Assembly: GCF_001886195.1 (NCBI RefSeq)
Contig: NZ_JXLB01000015.1
Coordinates: 212-64,211, forward strand
Length of the DNA: 64,000 nucleotides
Origin: Enterococcus ratti
Lineage (GTDB): Bacteria > Bacillota > Bacilli > Lactobacillales > Enterococcaceae
Direction: 5' to 3'
Both the position numbers and the translations under genes were made by a program. A model generated the notes under the pieces. The model was not told the DNA's origin. It saw only the letters and a list, made by a program, of their open reading frames with translations, and ran no database searches. This document shows, one piece after another, positions 32,250 through 41,146 of the stretch; the first letter of the stretch is position 1; every line of letters begins with the position of its first letter.

Positions 32250-33579
32250 ATGTTAAAAGAAAAAATCCAGCGTTATCTAGAAAATCAGACCGCATTTATT
32301 GATTTAACGCGATTAAGTGAAGTTTTTACAGCAAACGATTTAGCAGAACATTTCAACGTAAAGCGTAATACGATTAGCAATTATCTTAATCAGTTAAATG
32401 AAGAAGGGGTTCTAGTTAAAATTAATTCACGACCTGCTTACTATTTTCATAAAGCTGCTTTTGAGTATCAGTTTTTTGCGTTAAGAAAAATGTATTATGC
32501 AACAATCAAAGAAATTTTAGCAGAACAGCCGATTTTTGCTTGAAGTAAGGATTTGTTTTCATTAGTGATTGGGCACGACGCCAGTTTAAAAGAAGGAATC
32601 GAGCAAATTAAAACGGTTTTGGTTTATCCAGAAGCTGGACTGCCTGTTTTGCTTACAGGGGAAAGCGGAACGGGGAAAAGTTTTTTAGTGAACATGATTT
32701 ATCGATATTGTTTAGCTTATGATCTATTTCCAGAAAATGTTCCGTTTGTGACAATAAACTGTGCACAGTATGCGAATAACTCGGAACTATTGACAAGTAA
32801 TTTATTTGGACATGTTCAGGGTGCTTATACTGGAGCCACTCAAGATAAAATAGGGGCTTTTGAAGCAGCTGATGGCGGAATGTTGTTTTTAGACGAAGTT
32901 CATCGATTAAGCCCTGAAGGACAAGAAAAATTATTTACTTACTTAGATCAAGAAATCATCTACCGTATGGGAGATACCAATCAAATAAAGAAAGTAAACG
33001 TGCGTCTCTTTTTTGCTACGACGGAAGAAGTCACGATACCTACTTTTTTGCGTAGAATTCCTTTTAAAATTGATTTTCTTTCATTGAAAGCTCGCAGTAA
33101 AGAAGAACGATTAGAATTGATCTATGCTTTTTTTCTAAATGAACAGCGTACCATTAAACGACCGATAAAAGTAAGCGGTCAAGTTTTGTCGCTACTAGCA
33201 AATCAAAATTTTTTAGGAAATATCGGTGAATTGAAAATAGTGTAAAAGTAGCGGTAGCTAAAGCTTTTACAGAACAAAAAGAGGAAGACAGCTTATCAAT
33301 TAAGTTGCAGCATTTACAAAAATTTCCCTTTTTTTAGGTGAAGACGAGCAGCGAATATTGGCAGAAAGAGTTGCCAATCTATTGCTCAAAATTTGTGCAA
33401 ATGACACATTAATTGATACTAAAGATTATTTCATTGAAGGAATTGATGAAAAGTACCGTGGGCGCATACTTTCTTATTTACTGATGCATGCTGTTACGCA
33501 GCGAATAGCTGCACATATCGAACAATTAAACTGTCATCCATTGGAAATCAGAAGATATTACCGGCAATTTGCGTATTAA
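32250..33579 (+). pseudogene. Broken sigma-54-dependent activator of LevR/MptR type
   Basis: An N-terminal helix-turn-helix (FTANDLAEHFNVKRNTISNY) is followed by an AAA+ sigma-54 activation domain with Walker A GESGTGKS, the sigma-54 contact loop in the form GAYTGAT, and LFLDEVHRL. An in-frame TGA at 32541 separates the two. The frame is lost near 33235 (ELK/NSVKVAVAKAF in another frame) and again near 33333 at a run of seven T, after which the match continues (GEDEQRILAERVANL). The PRD and EIIA/EIIB regulatory domains are missing after about 33579. Such proteins activate mannose- or fructose-type PTS operons; this one is dead. Confidence 0.88.
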
Positions 33580-33786
33580 ACGGAGAAATTTTATCTTTTC
33601 AACTCGTTAAAATTGAATAAAAGAAGTTCTAAAAACTGACTTTTGAAAAAGAAGATCAAGATGCTTTGTCATTTCTAGTTTTTCACAATAAATTACTCAT
33701 ACCACTTGCTGAAATGGTTAAATAGCTGCTAGTGGTATGAGCTTAATTAATGTAAACGGTTATTTGAATGGCATTAATTTAAAAGG

Positions 33787-34428
33787 TTAGTTATTCGTTA
33801 ATTCAGTTAAAGCTGTTCGTGGTTGGATATTGGCATCAATGACATTATAAAAAGCATTTGGTGTGTTTGAAACATCCCATACAGCTAAAATGACATGGTA
33901 GCCGATATGATCACCGGGAATATTGATTGTTTGTGTGGGATTTGTTTTGGCTTCCTCACCATTCATAGGTACTTCTCCGATCAATTCAAGTTCGTCACGT
34001 GAGAGAGGTTTGTTTTGGTTCCAACCATTTTTAGTAATGTAGTAATGGAACTTGGTAGTTGGATGTGTTTGTGTAAACGTCCAAGTGAATTTGGTTGGGC
34101 CGGTAGTAACATTTTGTTTTGTCCAGAGGGTAGATGTTTGTTTGTCCATTTCAAACCCTTTCACACCATTTGCAGAAGCAATTTTTCCATCGGCAGGCCC
34201 TGCTGCGGGAAATCCTTTCAATGCTTCTAACGATTGTGGTTCATCAATGACTGCACCATACTTTAGTTTAGCGGCTTCCTGATCAATTCTTTTATCTAAG
34301 CTTCCTTGATAACCACGACTAATAGGGCTTTTTACATAACCGTGAGCAGAAACGTTGACGGATGATGCTGCGGTTAATCCTGTTGTTGCTAAAACCATTC
34401 CTAATACGAATAAAGAACTTTTTTTCAT
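33787..34428 (-). CDS. Chitin-active lytic polysaccharide monooxygenase, AA10
   Basis: 213 residues, secreted. The signal peptide ends at Ala28, so the mature protein starts with His29 (HGYVKSP), which together with His122 (in TQTHPTT) forms the copper-holding histidine brace. The axial Phe lies in NAFYNVID. It is a single-domain LPMO like CBP21 and the enterococcal homologue, which oxidatively cuts crystalline chitin so that chitinases can attack. It faces away from a GH18 chitinase gene with an Rgg-like regulator between, a functional pair. Confidence 0.93.
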   Translation of the reverse strand: MKKSSLFVLGMVLATTGLTAASSVNVSAHGYVKSPISRGYQGSLDKRIDQEAAKLKYGAVIDEPQSLEALKGFPAAGPADGKIASANGVKGFEMDKQTSTLWTKQNVTTGPTKFTWTFTQTHPTTKFHYYITKNGWNQNKPLSRDELELIGEVPMNGEEAKTNPTQTINIPGDHIGYHVILAVWDVSNTPNAFYNVIDANIQPRTALTELTNN

Positions 34429-34816
34429 TTTTATTCCCCCAATAACTTTATTTTTTTGAAAAATATCTTTCGATTACTTAGTATAACGTTTTTTATTAAT
34501 AACGTTTATTTTGTATGTTAATGCAACAAAACAAACGAGTAGAAAATTAAAAGCAACAACGTTTCTTTGAATTTGGCTTAGTTGATGTTCTAGTAGTATA
34601 AAACTTCTTCAAGAATTATTTTATATCGAAAACAACAAGAAAAGAGATAGTTAAATCGGATAAGGAGACTTTTTAAGTCACTCTATCCGATTTTTTAGAA
34701 AAAACCTTTTTGTTATATATATTAGAAATCACAATTTTAAGTAAAGATAAATTTATAAATCGTTTTCATATGCTAAAAATGAAAGATTAAGAATTTTTGA
34801 AAATATATTTTTCTAC
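34429..34816. other. Intergenic region between LPMO and Rgg-like gene
   Basis: No open frame with support. It holds the LPMO promoter and ribosome-binding site (GGGGGA) on the minus strand and a plus-strand unit described separately (possible small RNA with terminator). Confidence 0.4.
34603..34700 (+). ncRNA. Candidate small RNA in the chitin locus
   Basis: A possible promoter (TTGGCT at 34573-34578, 18-base spacer, TATAAA at 34597-34602) is followed about 50 bases later by a terminator-like hairpin (AATCGGATA and TATCCGATT, then T6) ending near 34697. No gene on the plus strand explains this terminator. Expression is not shown; low confidence. Confidence 0.3.
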
Positions 34817-35689
34817 TTAACTAGGAACTTTTTTCAAAGAACTTCTCATAAGTGAAGTTTTTAATTTGTTAAAGTATTCTTTAGCGGCAGATAATTCTAA
34901 CCAATCAAAAAAAAGCAAACCTTGTTCAATCTCATGTATAGCTGATTGATCGCCATCTGCTAGTTTATCTAAAGCGGCAAACATTTTATAATGTGCCATA
35001 TCTAAAGAACGTTTGTGTTTTTGTGCCATGCGTTTTAATTCTTGTAAAAAATGTTTCCGTAAAATCACTGAATGGCGTTTAAATGAAAGACGTAAGCCAT
35101 TTAGAATAAAATTGGAGAAAAGATTTTGGGAGTAAGTAGCATCTATGTAAGTTTTCATTTTCGAAACGCTCGTTTGAAATGAATGAATAATGTATTGATC
35201 ATCAAAAATAAATAAACAATTTGCAAAAATTGTTAATTCAAAATGGCCCCAAGTTTCAATTTTTTCAAGGTAGTTTTTTATAACAGTGATTTCCTCCTCA
35301 ATCTCCGGAGTAATTTCTGATTGATGGTAGCGATAATTCATAATTAGTTTTCGTTGTGCATAGATTAGCCGATAGTAGATATTTCCTGTTTTTCCATATT
35401 CATTTAGTAATTCTAATTCTTGCTCTGGGGTAATTGTATTGGCTGAAATGAAATAATTAGTTAATTTTTGTTTGTTAGTAAGAGAATTATTATTAAGAAG
35501 GAATTGATATTCTTCTAAAGAAACATTCATCCGTTCAAGGTAATTAACTAATAGTTCAAAGCTAATTTTTGTACCACGAGATTCAAAAGCTGCAAGCGTT
35601 CCACGTTGAGAGATTCCACGAGTGAGCTGTTCTTGCGTTAGACCACGTTCTTTTCTTAATTTACGAATGAGAGAAGAATGATTTTTCAT
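34817..35689 (-). CDS. Rgg/MutR family transcriptional regulator
   Basis: 290 residues: an N-terminal XRE-type helix-turn-helix (LRKERGLTQEQLTRGISQRG) and a long C-terminal helical-repeat domain as in Rgg/GadR/MutR proteins, which bind short peptides. AGGAGG precedes the ATG. It sits between the LPMO gene (same strand, downstream) and the chitinase gene (divergent), so control of chitin degradation is the natural guess. I saw no typical SHP pheromone gene beside it. Confidence 0.85.
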   Translation of the reverse strand: MKNHSSLIRKLRKERGLTQEQLTRGISQRGTLAAFESRGTKISFELLVNYLERMNVSLEEYQFLLNNNSLTNKQKLTNYFISANTITPEQELELLNEYGKTGNIYYRLIYAQRKLIMNYRYHQSEITPEIEEEITVIKNYLEKIETWGHFELTIFANCLFIFDDQYIIHSFQTSVSKMKTYIDATYSQNLFSNFILNGLRLSFKRHSVILRKHFLQELKRMAQKHKRSLDMAHYKMFAALDKLADGDQSAIHEIEQGLLFFDWLELSAAKEYFNKLKTSLMRSSLKKVPS

Positions 35690-35722
35690 ATATAAACCTC
35701 CTAATGTTTTTTTTAAATCATA

Positions 35723-35737
35723 ACATAATTATTATGT
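35723..35737. promoter_or_regulatory. Palindrome between rgg-like gene and chitinase
   Basis: ACATAA-TTA-TTATGT, a perfect 6-base inverted repeat with a 3-base centre, 34 bases upstream of the Rgg-like ATG and 148 bases upstream of the chitinase ATG. It is AT-rich, so chance is possible, but the position suits an operator for the regulator. Confidence 0.4.
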
Positions 35738-35884
35738 AATTTTAATAAATTGTCATTTTCGTTGATTATTTATTAAAAAGTGCGTACTTTTAGAGGATTT
35801 GTTGCAAGAGCATACAAATCGCTACGATTGTTTTTATTTATGTTTTAATATGTTATGTAAACAAAAAAAGATGGAGGCGATTTT

Positions 35885-37621
35885 ATGAAGAAAAAAACGT
35901 GGTTGTTCTCAATAGGAGTATTAAGTGCGCTGTTAAGTGGGGGAGTAGCTGTTAGTGCTGCTGATACAGCTGATATGATGCCTGATATTTCAAGTAAACA
36001 AATTGCAGTTGGCTATTATCATAATTGGCACGCAGGACAAGGTGCTGGCTATAAAGGAGGAAGTCCAGCAGATATTGATTTAGCAAAAGTAAATCCTTTT
36101 TATAATGTAATTACGGTTTCATTTATGAAGGGTGAAGGGATTCCTACTTTTAAACCTTACAATATGTCAGATCAAGCGTTTCGTGAAAAAGTAGCCGCTT
36201 TAAATGCTCAAGGACGGGCAGTCATTCTCTCGTTAGGAGGAGCAGATTCACATATTGAATTGCGTCGGGGACAAGAGCAAGCATTTGCCAATGAAATTAT
36301 TCGTTTAGTTGAAGTATATGGTTTCGATGGTTTAGATATTGACTTGGAACAAACGGCTGTAGCTGCTGGGGACAATCAGACAGTAATTCCTGCGGCGTTA
36401 AAAATTGTTCGTGAACATTATAAGAAAGAAAACAAACATTTTATTATTTCAATGGCGCCAGAATTTCCTTATTTAAGAACGCAAGGAGCGTATGTACCGT
36501 ACCTTACTGCTTTACAAAACGAATATGATTTTATTGCGCCGCAGTTATACAATCAAGCTGGAGATGGTATTAGTGTGGGGGTGGAATGGATTGCTCAAAA
36601 CAATGATAATAAAAAATATGAGTTTTTGTATGGGATTTCAAAATTATTGAATGAAGGAGGCGGAGGGTTTACTCGAATTCCTGCAAGTAAATTAGCGTTA
36701 GGTATCCCTGCCAATGAAGATGCTGCCGCAAATGGTTATGTAAAAGACCCAGAAAAAGTTTACCAAGTGTTTGAACAAATGGAAAAAGATAAAACACCAT
36801 TAAAAGGAATTATGACGTGGAGTATCAATTGGGATGAAGGAAAAAATTCATCTGGCGTAGCTTATAATGAATCCTTTGCGAAGGCTTATCAAAATCTATT
36901 CAAAGAACAAGTACCGGATACAGAAAAACCTTCTAAACCAAAGAATTTAAAAGGCACAGCTACCCAATCGAGTGTTTCATTAAGCTGGTCGGCTTCAACG
37001 GATAATGTTCGTGTTTCACATTATAATGTTTATCAAAATAATCAATTAATCGGAACAAGCGATACAACAAGTTATACGGTTACGAATCTTTCACCTGATA
37101 CTACCTATTCATTTACGGTTGAAGCGGTAGATGCTTCCAATAACTGTTCCACACCTTCTGATGTCTTAAAAATTAAAACTCAAGCAGCTGCGCCGCTAGC
37201 TGTACCTTCTGCACCTGCTAATCTAGCAGTAAAAAATGTAACAAAAAATACTGTGACTCTTAGCTGGGCAGCAAACGATTCGAAAGAAGAAGTGACAAGC
37301 TATGAAATCTATCGAAACGGTGTTCGTGTTGCTACTACAAATACCCCATCGTTTGTTGATAATGGATTGTTGACTGATACAACTTATCATTATCAAATAA
37401 CTGCTGTGAATGCTGCTGGTACTTCAGAAAAAAGTTCTCAAGTTACTGCAACAACTGAAGGCGAAAATCCGCAAGAAAATACTTGGTTGTTAGGTAAAAA
37501 ATATGAAATTGGAGACATTGTAATGTATAAAGGACATCTTTATCGTTGCATCCAAGCACATACTGCTTCAATTGGTTGGGAACCTGACATTACTTGGGCA
37601 TTATGGCAAAAGATTAGTTAA
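35885..37621 (+). CDS. Secreted GH18 chitinase with two FnIII domains and CBM5/12
   Basis: 578 residues. Signal peptide to about residue 25 (SGGVAVSA-AD). The GH18 barrel carries DGLDIDLE with catalytic Glu155. Two fibronectin III domains follow (about 345-430 and 440-525), each with the LSW and TTY.. pattern, then a CBM5/12 chitin-binding module at the end (KKYEIGDIVMYKGHLYRC, with W residues). It cleaves chitin and partners with the LPMO. The enterococcal homologue I recall is a bare catalytic domain, so this one is longer by the FnIII and CBM modules. A good GGAGG site precedes the ATG. Confidence 0.93.
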   Translation: MKKKTWLFSIGVLSALLSGGVAVSAADTADMMPDISSKQIAVGYYHNWHAGQGAGYKGGSPADIDLAKVNPFYNVITVSFMKGEGIPTFKPYNMSDQAFREKVAALNAQGRAVILSLGGADSHIELRRGQEQAFANEIIRLVEVYGFDGLDIDLEQTAVAAGDNQTVIPAALKIVREHYKKENKHFIISMAPEFPYLRTQGAYVPYLTALQNEYDFIAPQLYNQAGDGISVGVEWIAQNNDNKKYEFLYGISKLLNEGGGGFTRIPASKLALGIPANEDAAANGYVKDPEKVYQVFEQMEKDKTPLKGIMTWSINWDEGKNSSGVAYNESFAKAYQNLFKEQVPDTEKPSKPKNLKGTATQSSVSLSWSASTDNVRVSHYNVYQNNQLIGTSDTTSYTVTNLSPDTTYSFTVEAVDASNNCSTPSDVLKIKTQAAAPLAVPSAPANLAVKNVTKNTVTLSWAANDSKEEVTSYEIYRNGVRVATTNTPSFVDNGLLTDTTYHYQITAVNAAGTSEKSSQVTATTEGENPQENTWLLGKKYEIGDIVMYKGHLYRCIQAHTASIGWEPDITWALWQKIS

Positions 37622-37634
37622 AAATAAGATGACA

Positions 37635-37682
37635 AAAAAAGCAGCAATCGCTAATGTTCAGAAGATTTGCTGCTTCTTTTTA
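37635..37682 (+). terminator. Terminator after chitinase
   Basis: AAAAAAGCAGCAA pairs with TTGCTGCTTCTTTT around a loop, then T-rich. Confidence 0.82.
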
Positions 37683-37769
37683 TCGTACAAATGGGAATAA
37701 AAAAGAAGTGAAAATATAAGTGCGGTCTTTTTTTATTCAGTTAAATTTAGACCGAATTTTCTGAAAATT

Positions 37770-37822
37770 AAAAAGGGAAGAGAAGGAAGTTGCTACCAGA
37801 TCTTTAATCTTTTCCCTTTTTA
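37770..37822. terminator. Second, bidirectional terminator
   Basis: AAAAAGGGAAGAGA and TCTTTTCCCTTTTT pair with one mismatch. On the minus strand it would end a short transcript carrying the 11-codon frame at 37896-37931. Confidence 0.75.
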
Positions 37823-37895
37823 ATTATTTTTAAATCAATGAATCGTAGAAATAGGTTGAGGAAAGATAGTTTCTGTCAAAAAAGAGTGAGAAGTT

Positions 37896-37931
37896 TTACA
37901 TTGGTGGTGAAATTGACCATTCTTCGCCCAT
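37896..37931 (-). CDS. Candidate 11-residue peptide gene
   Basis: A minus-strand frame encoding MGEEWSISPPM. A strong GGAGGG lies 7 bases upstream of the ATG, TATAAT lies at 37991-37986, and a terminator lies about 75 bases downstream, so the parts of a mini-gene are in place. The -35 box is poor. The peptide is not hydrophobic and I do not recognise it. It may be a signal peptide precursor, a leader peptide, or chance. Confidence 0.4.
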   Translation of the reverse strand: MGEEWSISPPM

Positions 37932-38168
37932 TTGTTTTCCCTCCAATTTCTTATTTATTTGATCTACTATTTTTTATCCAGTTTAATTATAATGGATGGA
38001 GGAATTAACTGCTGAAAATGCTGGTTATTGCAACAGTATAATTGTAAAGAGTAGGTGTACTTGCAGAAAAAAGAATTAAACAAACCATTAAACCAGTAAA
38101 AATAAGTCCAATATTCTAAGCATCTATACTATAATAGATCATATCAACTATTATTTGGAGGAATTTCC

Positions 38169-39188
38169 ATGAGACAAAAAATTGCAGTTTTAGGTCCGGG
38201 GTCGTGGGGAACTGCTTTAGCACAGACATTAGCAGAAAATGGACATGATGTTCGTATTTGGGGAAATGTCCCCGAACAAATTGATGAAATCAATCAATAT
38301 CATACAAATAAACATTTTTTACCTGATTTAAAAATTCCAGAAACAATTATTGGATATAAAGAATTAGCGGATGCTGTAAAAGATGTAGATGCTGTGTTAT
38401 TTGTCGTGCCGACAAAAGCTATTCGTTCCGTTGCACAAGAATTAATCGAAAAAATGAATACAAAACCGGTCATTATACATGCAAGTAAGGGGTTAGAACA
38501 AGAAACGCATAAGCGCATTTCTGAAGTAATTGCTGAAGAAATACCTGAAGAAAAAAGACAGGCGATTGTCGTTCTTTCTGGACCAAGTCATGCAGAAGAA
38601 GTCGCTGTTCATGACATTACTACCATCACTGCCGCTAGCTTTGATCAAAAAGCTGCAGCATATGTTCAAGACATTTTTATGAATGATTACTTTAGAATTT
38701 ACACTAATAATGATGTGATTGGTGTTGAAACGGGTGCTGCTTTAAAAAATATTATAGCTATCGGTGCTGGTGGAATTCATGGATTGGGCTTTGGAGATGA
38801 TGCTAAAGCAGCGATTATGACACGTGGGCTTGCTGAAATTAGTCGATTAGGTGTAGCGATGGGGGCCGATCCTTTAACGTTTATTGGATTAAGCGGTGTA
38901 GGAGACTTGATTGTCACGTGTACGAGTGTTCATTCTCGAAACTGGCGAGCGGGAAATCTGCTTGGACAAGGCCATAAGCTAGAAGAAGTGCTAGAAAATA
39001 TGGGGATGGTCGTTGAAGGAGTGTCTACAACGAAAGCCGCTGTTGAGTTAGCTGAACAGTTAGGTGTAGAAATGCCTATTACGAAAGCTATTTATAATGT
39101 GTTGTACAAAGGTGAAGACATTAAAAAAGCTGCAAAAGAAATTATGTTGCGAGATGGTAAAATGGAAAATGAATTTTCTTTAAAATAA
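38169..39188 (+). CDS. gpsA: Glycerol-3-phosphate dehydrogenase (NAD(P)+)
   Basis: 339 residues, cytoplasmic. It makes sn-glycerol-3-phosphate from dihydroxyacetone phosphate for membrane lipids. The N-terminal dinucleotide fold starts [11 protein letters not shown] (the first Ala of the usual GAGSWGT is Pro here). The catalytic Lys lies in [11 protein letters not shown], and the substrate loop is [11 protein letters not shown]. It is followed 30 bases later by galU. In E. faecalis I recall lgt directly ahead; here gpsA has its own upstream region with TATAAT near 38131. Confidence 0.95.
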   Translation: MRQKIAVLGPGSWGTALAQTLAENGHDVRIWGNVPEQIDEINQYHTNKHFLPDLKIPETIIGYKELADAVKDVDAVLFVVPTKAIRSVAQELIEKMNTKPVIIHASKGLEQETHKRISEVIAEEIPEEKRQAIVVLSGPSHAEEVAVHDITTITAASFDQKAAAYVQDIFMNDYFRIYTNNDVIGVETGAALKNIIAIGAGGIHGLGFGDDAKAAIMTRGLAEISRLGVAMGADPLTFIGLSGVGDLIVTCTSVHSRNWRAGNLLGQGHKLEEVLENMGMVVEGVSTTKAAVELAEQLGVEMPITKAIYNVLYKGEDIKKAAKEIMLRDGKMENEFSLK

Positions 39189-39218
39189 TTATTGGCAGTT
39201 GAATGAGAGGATTAAAAA

Positions 39219-40088
39219 ATGAAAGTGAAAAAAGCAATTATCCCCGCAGGCGGCTTGGGTACGCATTTTTTGCCTGCAACTAAGGCGATGGCTAAAGAAA
39301 CGTTACCTATTGTTGATAAGCCGATCATTCAGTTTGTTGTTGAAGAAGCCTTAGATTCAGGGATCGAAGATATTTTGATTGTAACAGGAAGAGAAAAACG
39401 TACGATTGAAGATCACTTTGATGCAAATCTTGAACTAGAAGTGAATTTGCAAGATAAAGAAAAAATGGATTTATTAAAAATGGTGAAAAAAACTGAGAAT
39501 GTGCATCTCCATTTTATCCGTCAATCTCGTTCAAAAGGGTTAGGTCATGCGGTTCTTCAAGCAAAAGCTTTTGTGGGAAATGAACCTTTTGTTGTGTTGC
39601 TAGGGGATGATTTAATGGTAGATCAAATTCCTTTGACTAAACAATTAATGCTTGATTATGAAGTGACACATTGCCCTACGATTGCGGCAATGGAAGTTTC
39701 ACCAGAAGATACTTCAAAATATGGAATCATTGATTCAGTAATAGAAGAAAAAACGGGTAGATATCAGGTGAAAAAATTAGTAGAAAAACCATTGCCAGAA
39801 GATTCTCCATGTAATTTTGCCATCATTGGACGTTATTTGCTGACGCCTGAAATTTTTCCAATATTAGAAAGACAAAAACCCAGTGTTGACAATGAAATCC
39901 AATTGATGGATGCGATTAATCATTTAAAGTATGGTCAAAAGGTATATGCACGAGCATTTAAAGGAAAGCGGTATGATGTTAGTGATAAATTTGGGTATAT
40001 AAAAGCAAATGTTGAATATGGATTGCATCATTTTGAAGTTGCAGAGGCTCTGAAAGATTATCTTGTTCGTCTTAGCAAAGAATTATGA
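39219..40088 (+). CDS. galU: UTP-glucose-1-phosphate uridylyltransferase, altered active-site residues
   Basis: 289 residues of normal GalU length, forming UDP-glucose for glycolipids and wall polymers. The fold markers [22 protein letters not shown] and IIGRYLL are intact. But the nucleotide-binding motif GxGTR reads GLGTH: His16 replaces the near-invariant Arg (codon CAT at 39264). Nearby EMLPIVDKP is ETLPIVDKP, and further on YDVGDKFG is YDVSDKFG and EIQLTDAI is EIQLMDAI. So several conserved sites have changed while the frame stays open. Either a drifting, weakened copy or an enzyme with new properties. Confidence 0.88.
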   Translation: MKVKKAIIPAGGLGTHFLPATKAMAKETLPIVDKPIIQFVVEEALDSGIEDILIVTGREKRTIEDHFDANLELEVNLQDKEKMDLLKMVKKTENVHLHFIRQSRSKGLGHAVLQAKAFVGNEPFVVLLGDDLMVDQIPLTKQLMLDYEVTHCPTIAAMEVSPEDTSKYGIIDSVIEEKTGRYQVKKLVEKPLPEDSPCNFAIIGRYLLTPEIFPILERQKPSVDNEIQLMDAINHLKYGQKVYARAFKGKRYDVSDKFGYIKANVEYGLHHFEVAEALKDYLVRLSKEL

Positions 40089-40186
40089 ATGCTTCAATTT
40101 TTAATGGTTTTAATTAATTTTTCCTTTTTTATGTAGAATGAAAAAGTTAAAAATATGATAGGTACAGTAAAGGTGTGTAGCGTTGC

Positions 40187-40531
40187 ATGGAAAAACTAAT
40201 TACAATTGGTCAATTTCTTCTTGATGGATTGAAATGGCTGATGGAAGGAACTCACTGGTTGTTGTTAACTCCAGTAGTGCTGATTAGTGCGTATGTTCTA
40301 TTTAAAATGATAAAAAAAGGCGAATCTGTTTTAATTTTCATTTGGGCTTTAGCGACCCTTTCGATTATGTGTATGATGCTTGAGCTTGTTTTAGGTGTTC
40401 GGGTAGCAAGTTTAATAGGTGCTGCGTGTTCTTTGTTCGTTTGTATACTTGTTTGTTTGAAGAAATTTCATATTGTAAAAAAAGGGAAGCATGCTGTTTC
40501 TTCTCGTGACAAAAGAAGAAAAATAAGATAG
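40187..40531 (+). CDS. Small membrane protein, unknown
   Basis: 114 residues, three predicted membrane segments (about 24-44, 48-68, 70-90) and a basic C-terminal tail (KKFHIVKKGKH...RDKRRKIR) that would lie in the cytoplasm. The ATG is preceded by AAAGGTG at a slightly long spacing. I do not recognise the family. Confidence 0.6.
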   Translation: MEKLITIGQFLLDGLKWLMEGTHWLLLTPVVLISAYVLFKMIKKGESVLIFIWALATLSIMCMMLELVLGVRVASLIGAACSLFVCILVCLKKFHIVKKGKHAVSSRDKRRKIR

Positions 40532-40811
40532 AAAAAACAAGTGAGAGCAAAAAAACAGCATATGCTATTTTTGAATTTAGTGGTTTAAACTGCATGATAT
40601 TGGCGTCTTTTATTTAATATTATTTTTTCTTCTTTTAAAGACGTTTGAACCAAGAAAAAAGTAGATAAAAAAATCCTAAGTATGTAGAACTTAGGGGAAA
40701 TAATAAAGATAATTTATATGTAAAGAGAACGGACCTAGGTTTTTTAATAGTTTTGAGCTTGCACTTAACCGTGAGATTACTTAAAATGAGGAAAGATAGA
40801 AACAGTTGAAT
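40532..40811. other. Intergenic stretch with one small hairpin
   Basis: AT-rich. CCTAAGT and ACTTAGG form a 7-base hairpin at about 40676-40695. No gene is supported. Confidence 0.4.
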
Positions 40812-40918
40812 AAAAAAAGGCTCCCTGATAGTTAGCGGCAACTAACTATCAGGGAATGACCAGTCACACGCATACACCCTGACCGATCATTTGCCATAGT
40901 CAATGCATTGCATCGACC
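40812..40918 (-). ncRNA. Candidate structured small RNA, minus strand
   Basis: TACAAT (minus, 40930-40925) could start a transcript of about 105 bases. It holds paired segments (GATCGGTCAGGG, GACTGGTC) and ends in a perfect 13-base stem CCCTGATAGTTAG / CTAACTATCAGGG with a 6-base loop and T7 (40854-40812). No open reading frame of note lies inside. The -35 box is weak. No RNA family is recognised. Confidence 0.45.
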
Positions 40919-41003
40919 TTATTTATTGTACCTAATTTAAGGGGAAAATTCTACCCTTATAGAGATTTTTTATAAGATCGCATGCTAGTTTATTTGCTAT
41001 GTC

Positions 41004-41040
41004 AAGGTATTGGGCAGAACGCTCAATACCTTTTTTTGTG
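41004..41040 (+). terminator. Orphan terminator
   Basis: AAGGTATTG and CAATACCTT pair, followed by T7. No plus-strand gene ends here; the transcript it stops would be short and start within 40930-41000, perhaps divergent from the candidate minus-strand RNA. Confidence 0.65.
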
Positions 41041-41146
41041 CTTGTTTAGTAAACTTTAGCAAAGGTGAATCTAAGGAATTTTTTGTTTTTCATCTTCTTA
41101 AATTAGGTAGTTGTTTTTAGTGTGAAAGTAAAGGTAGGAGAAATCG

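Noticed and set aside
40812-40930. A Fst/par-type toxin-antitoxin locus.
   Set aside because: No Fst-like toxin peptide is found on the convergent strand, and the terminator is not shared with a toxin transcript.
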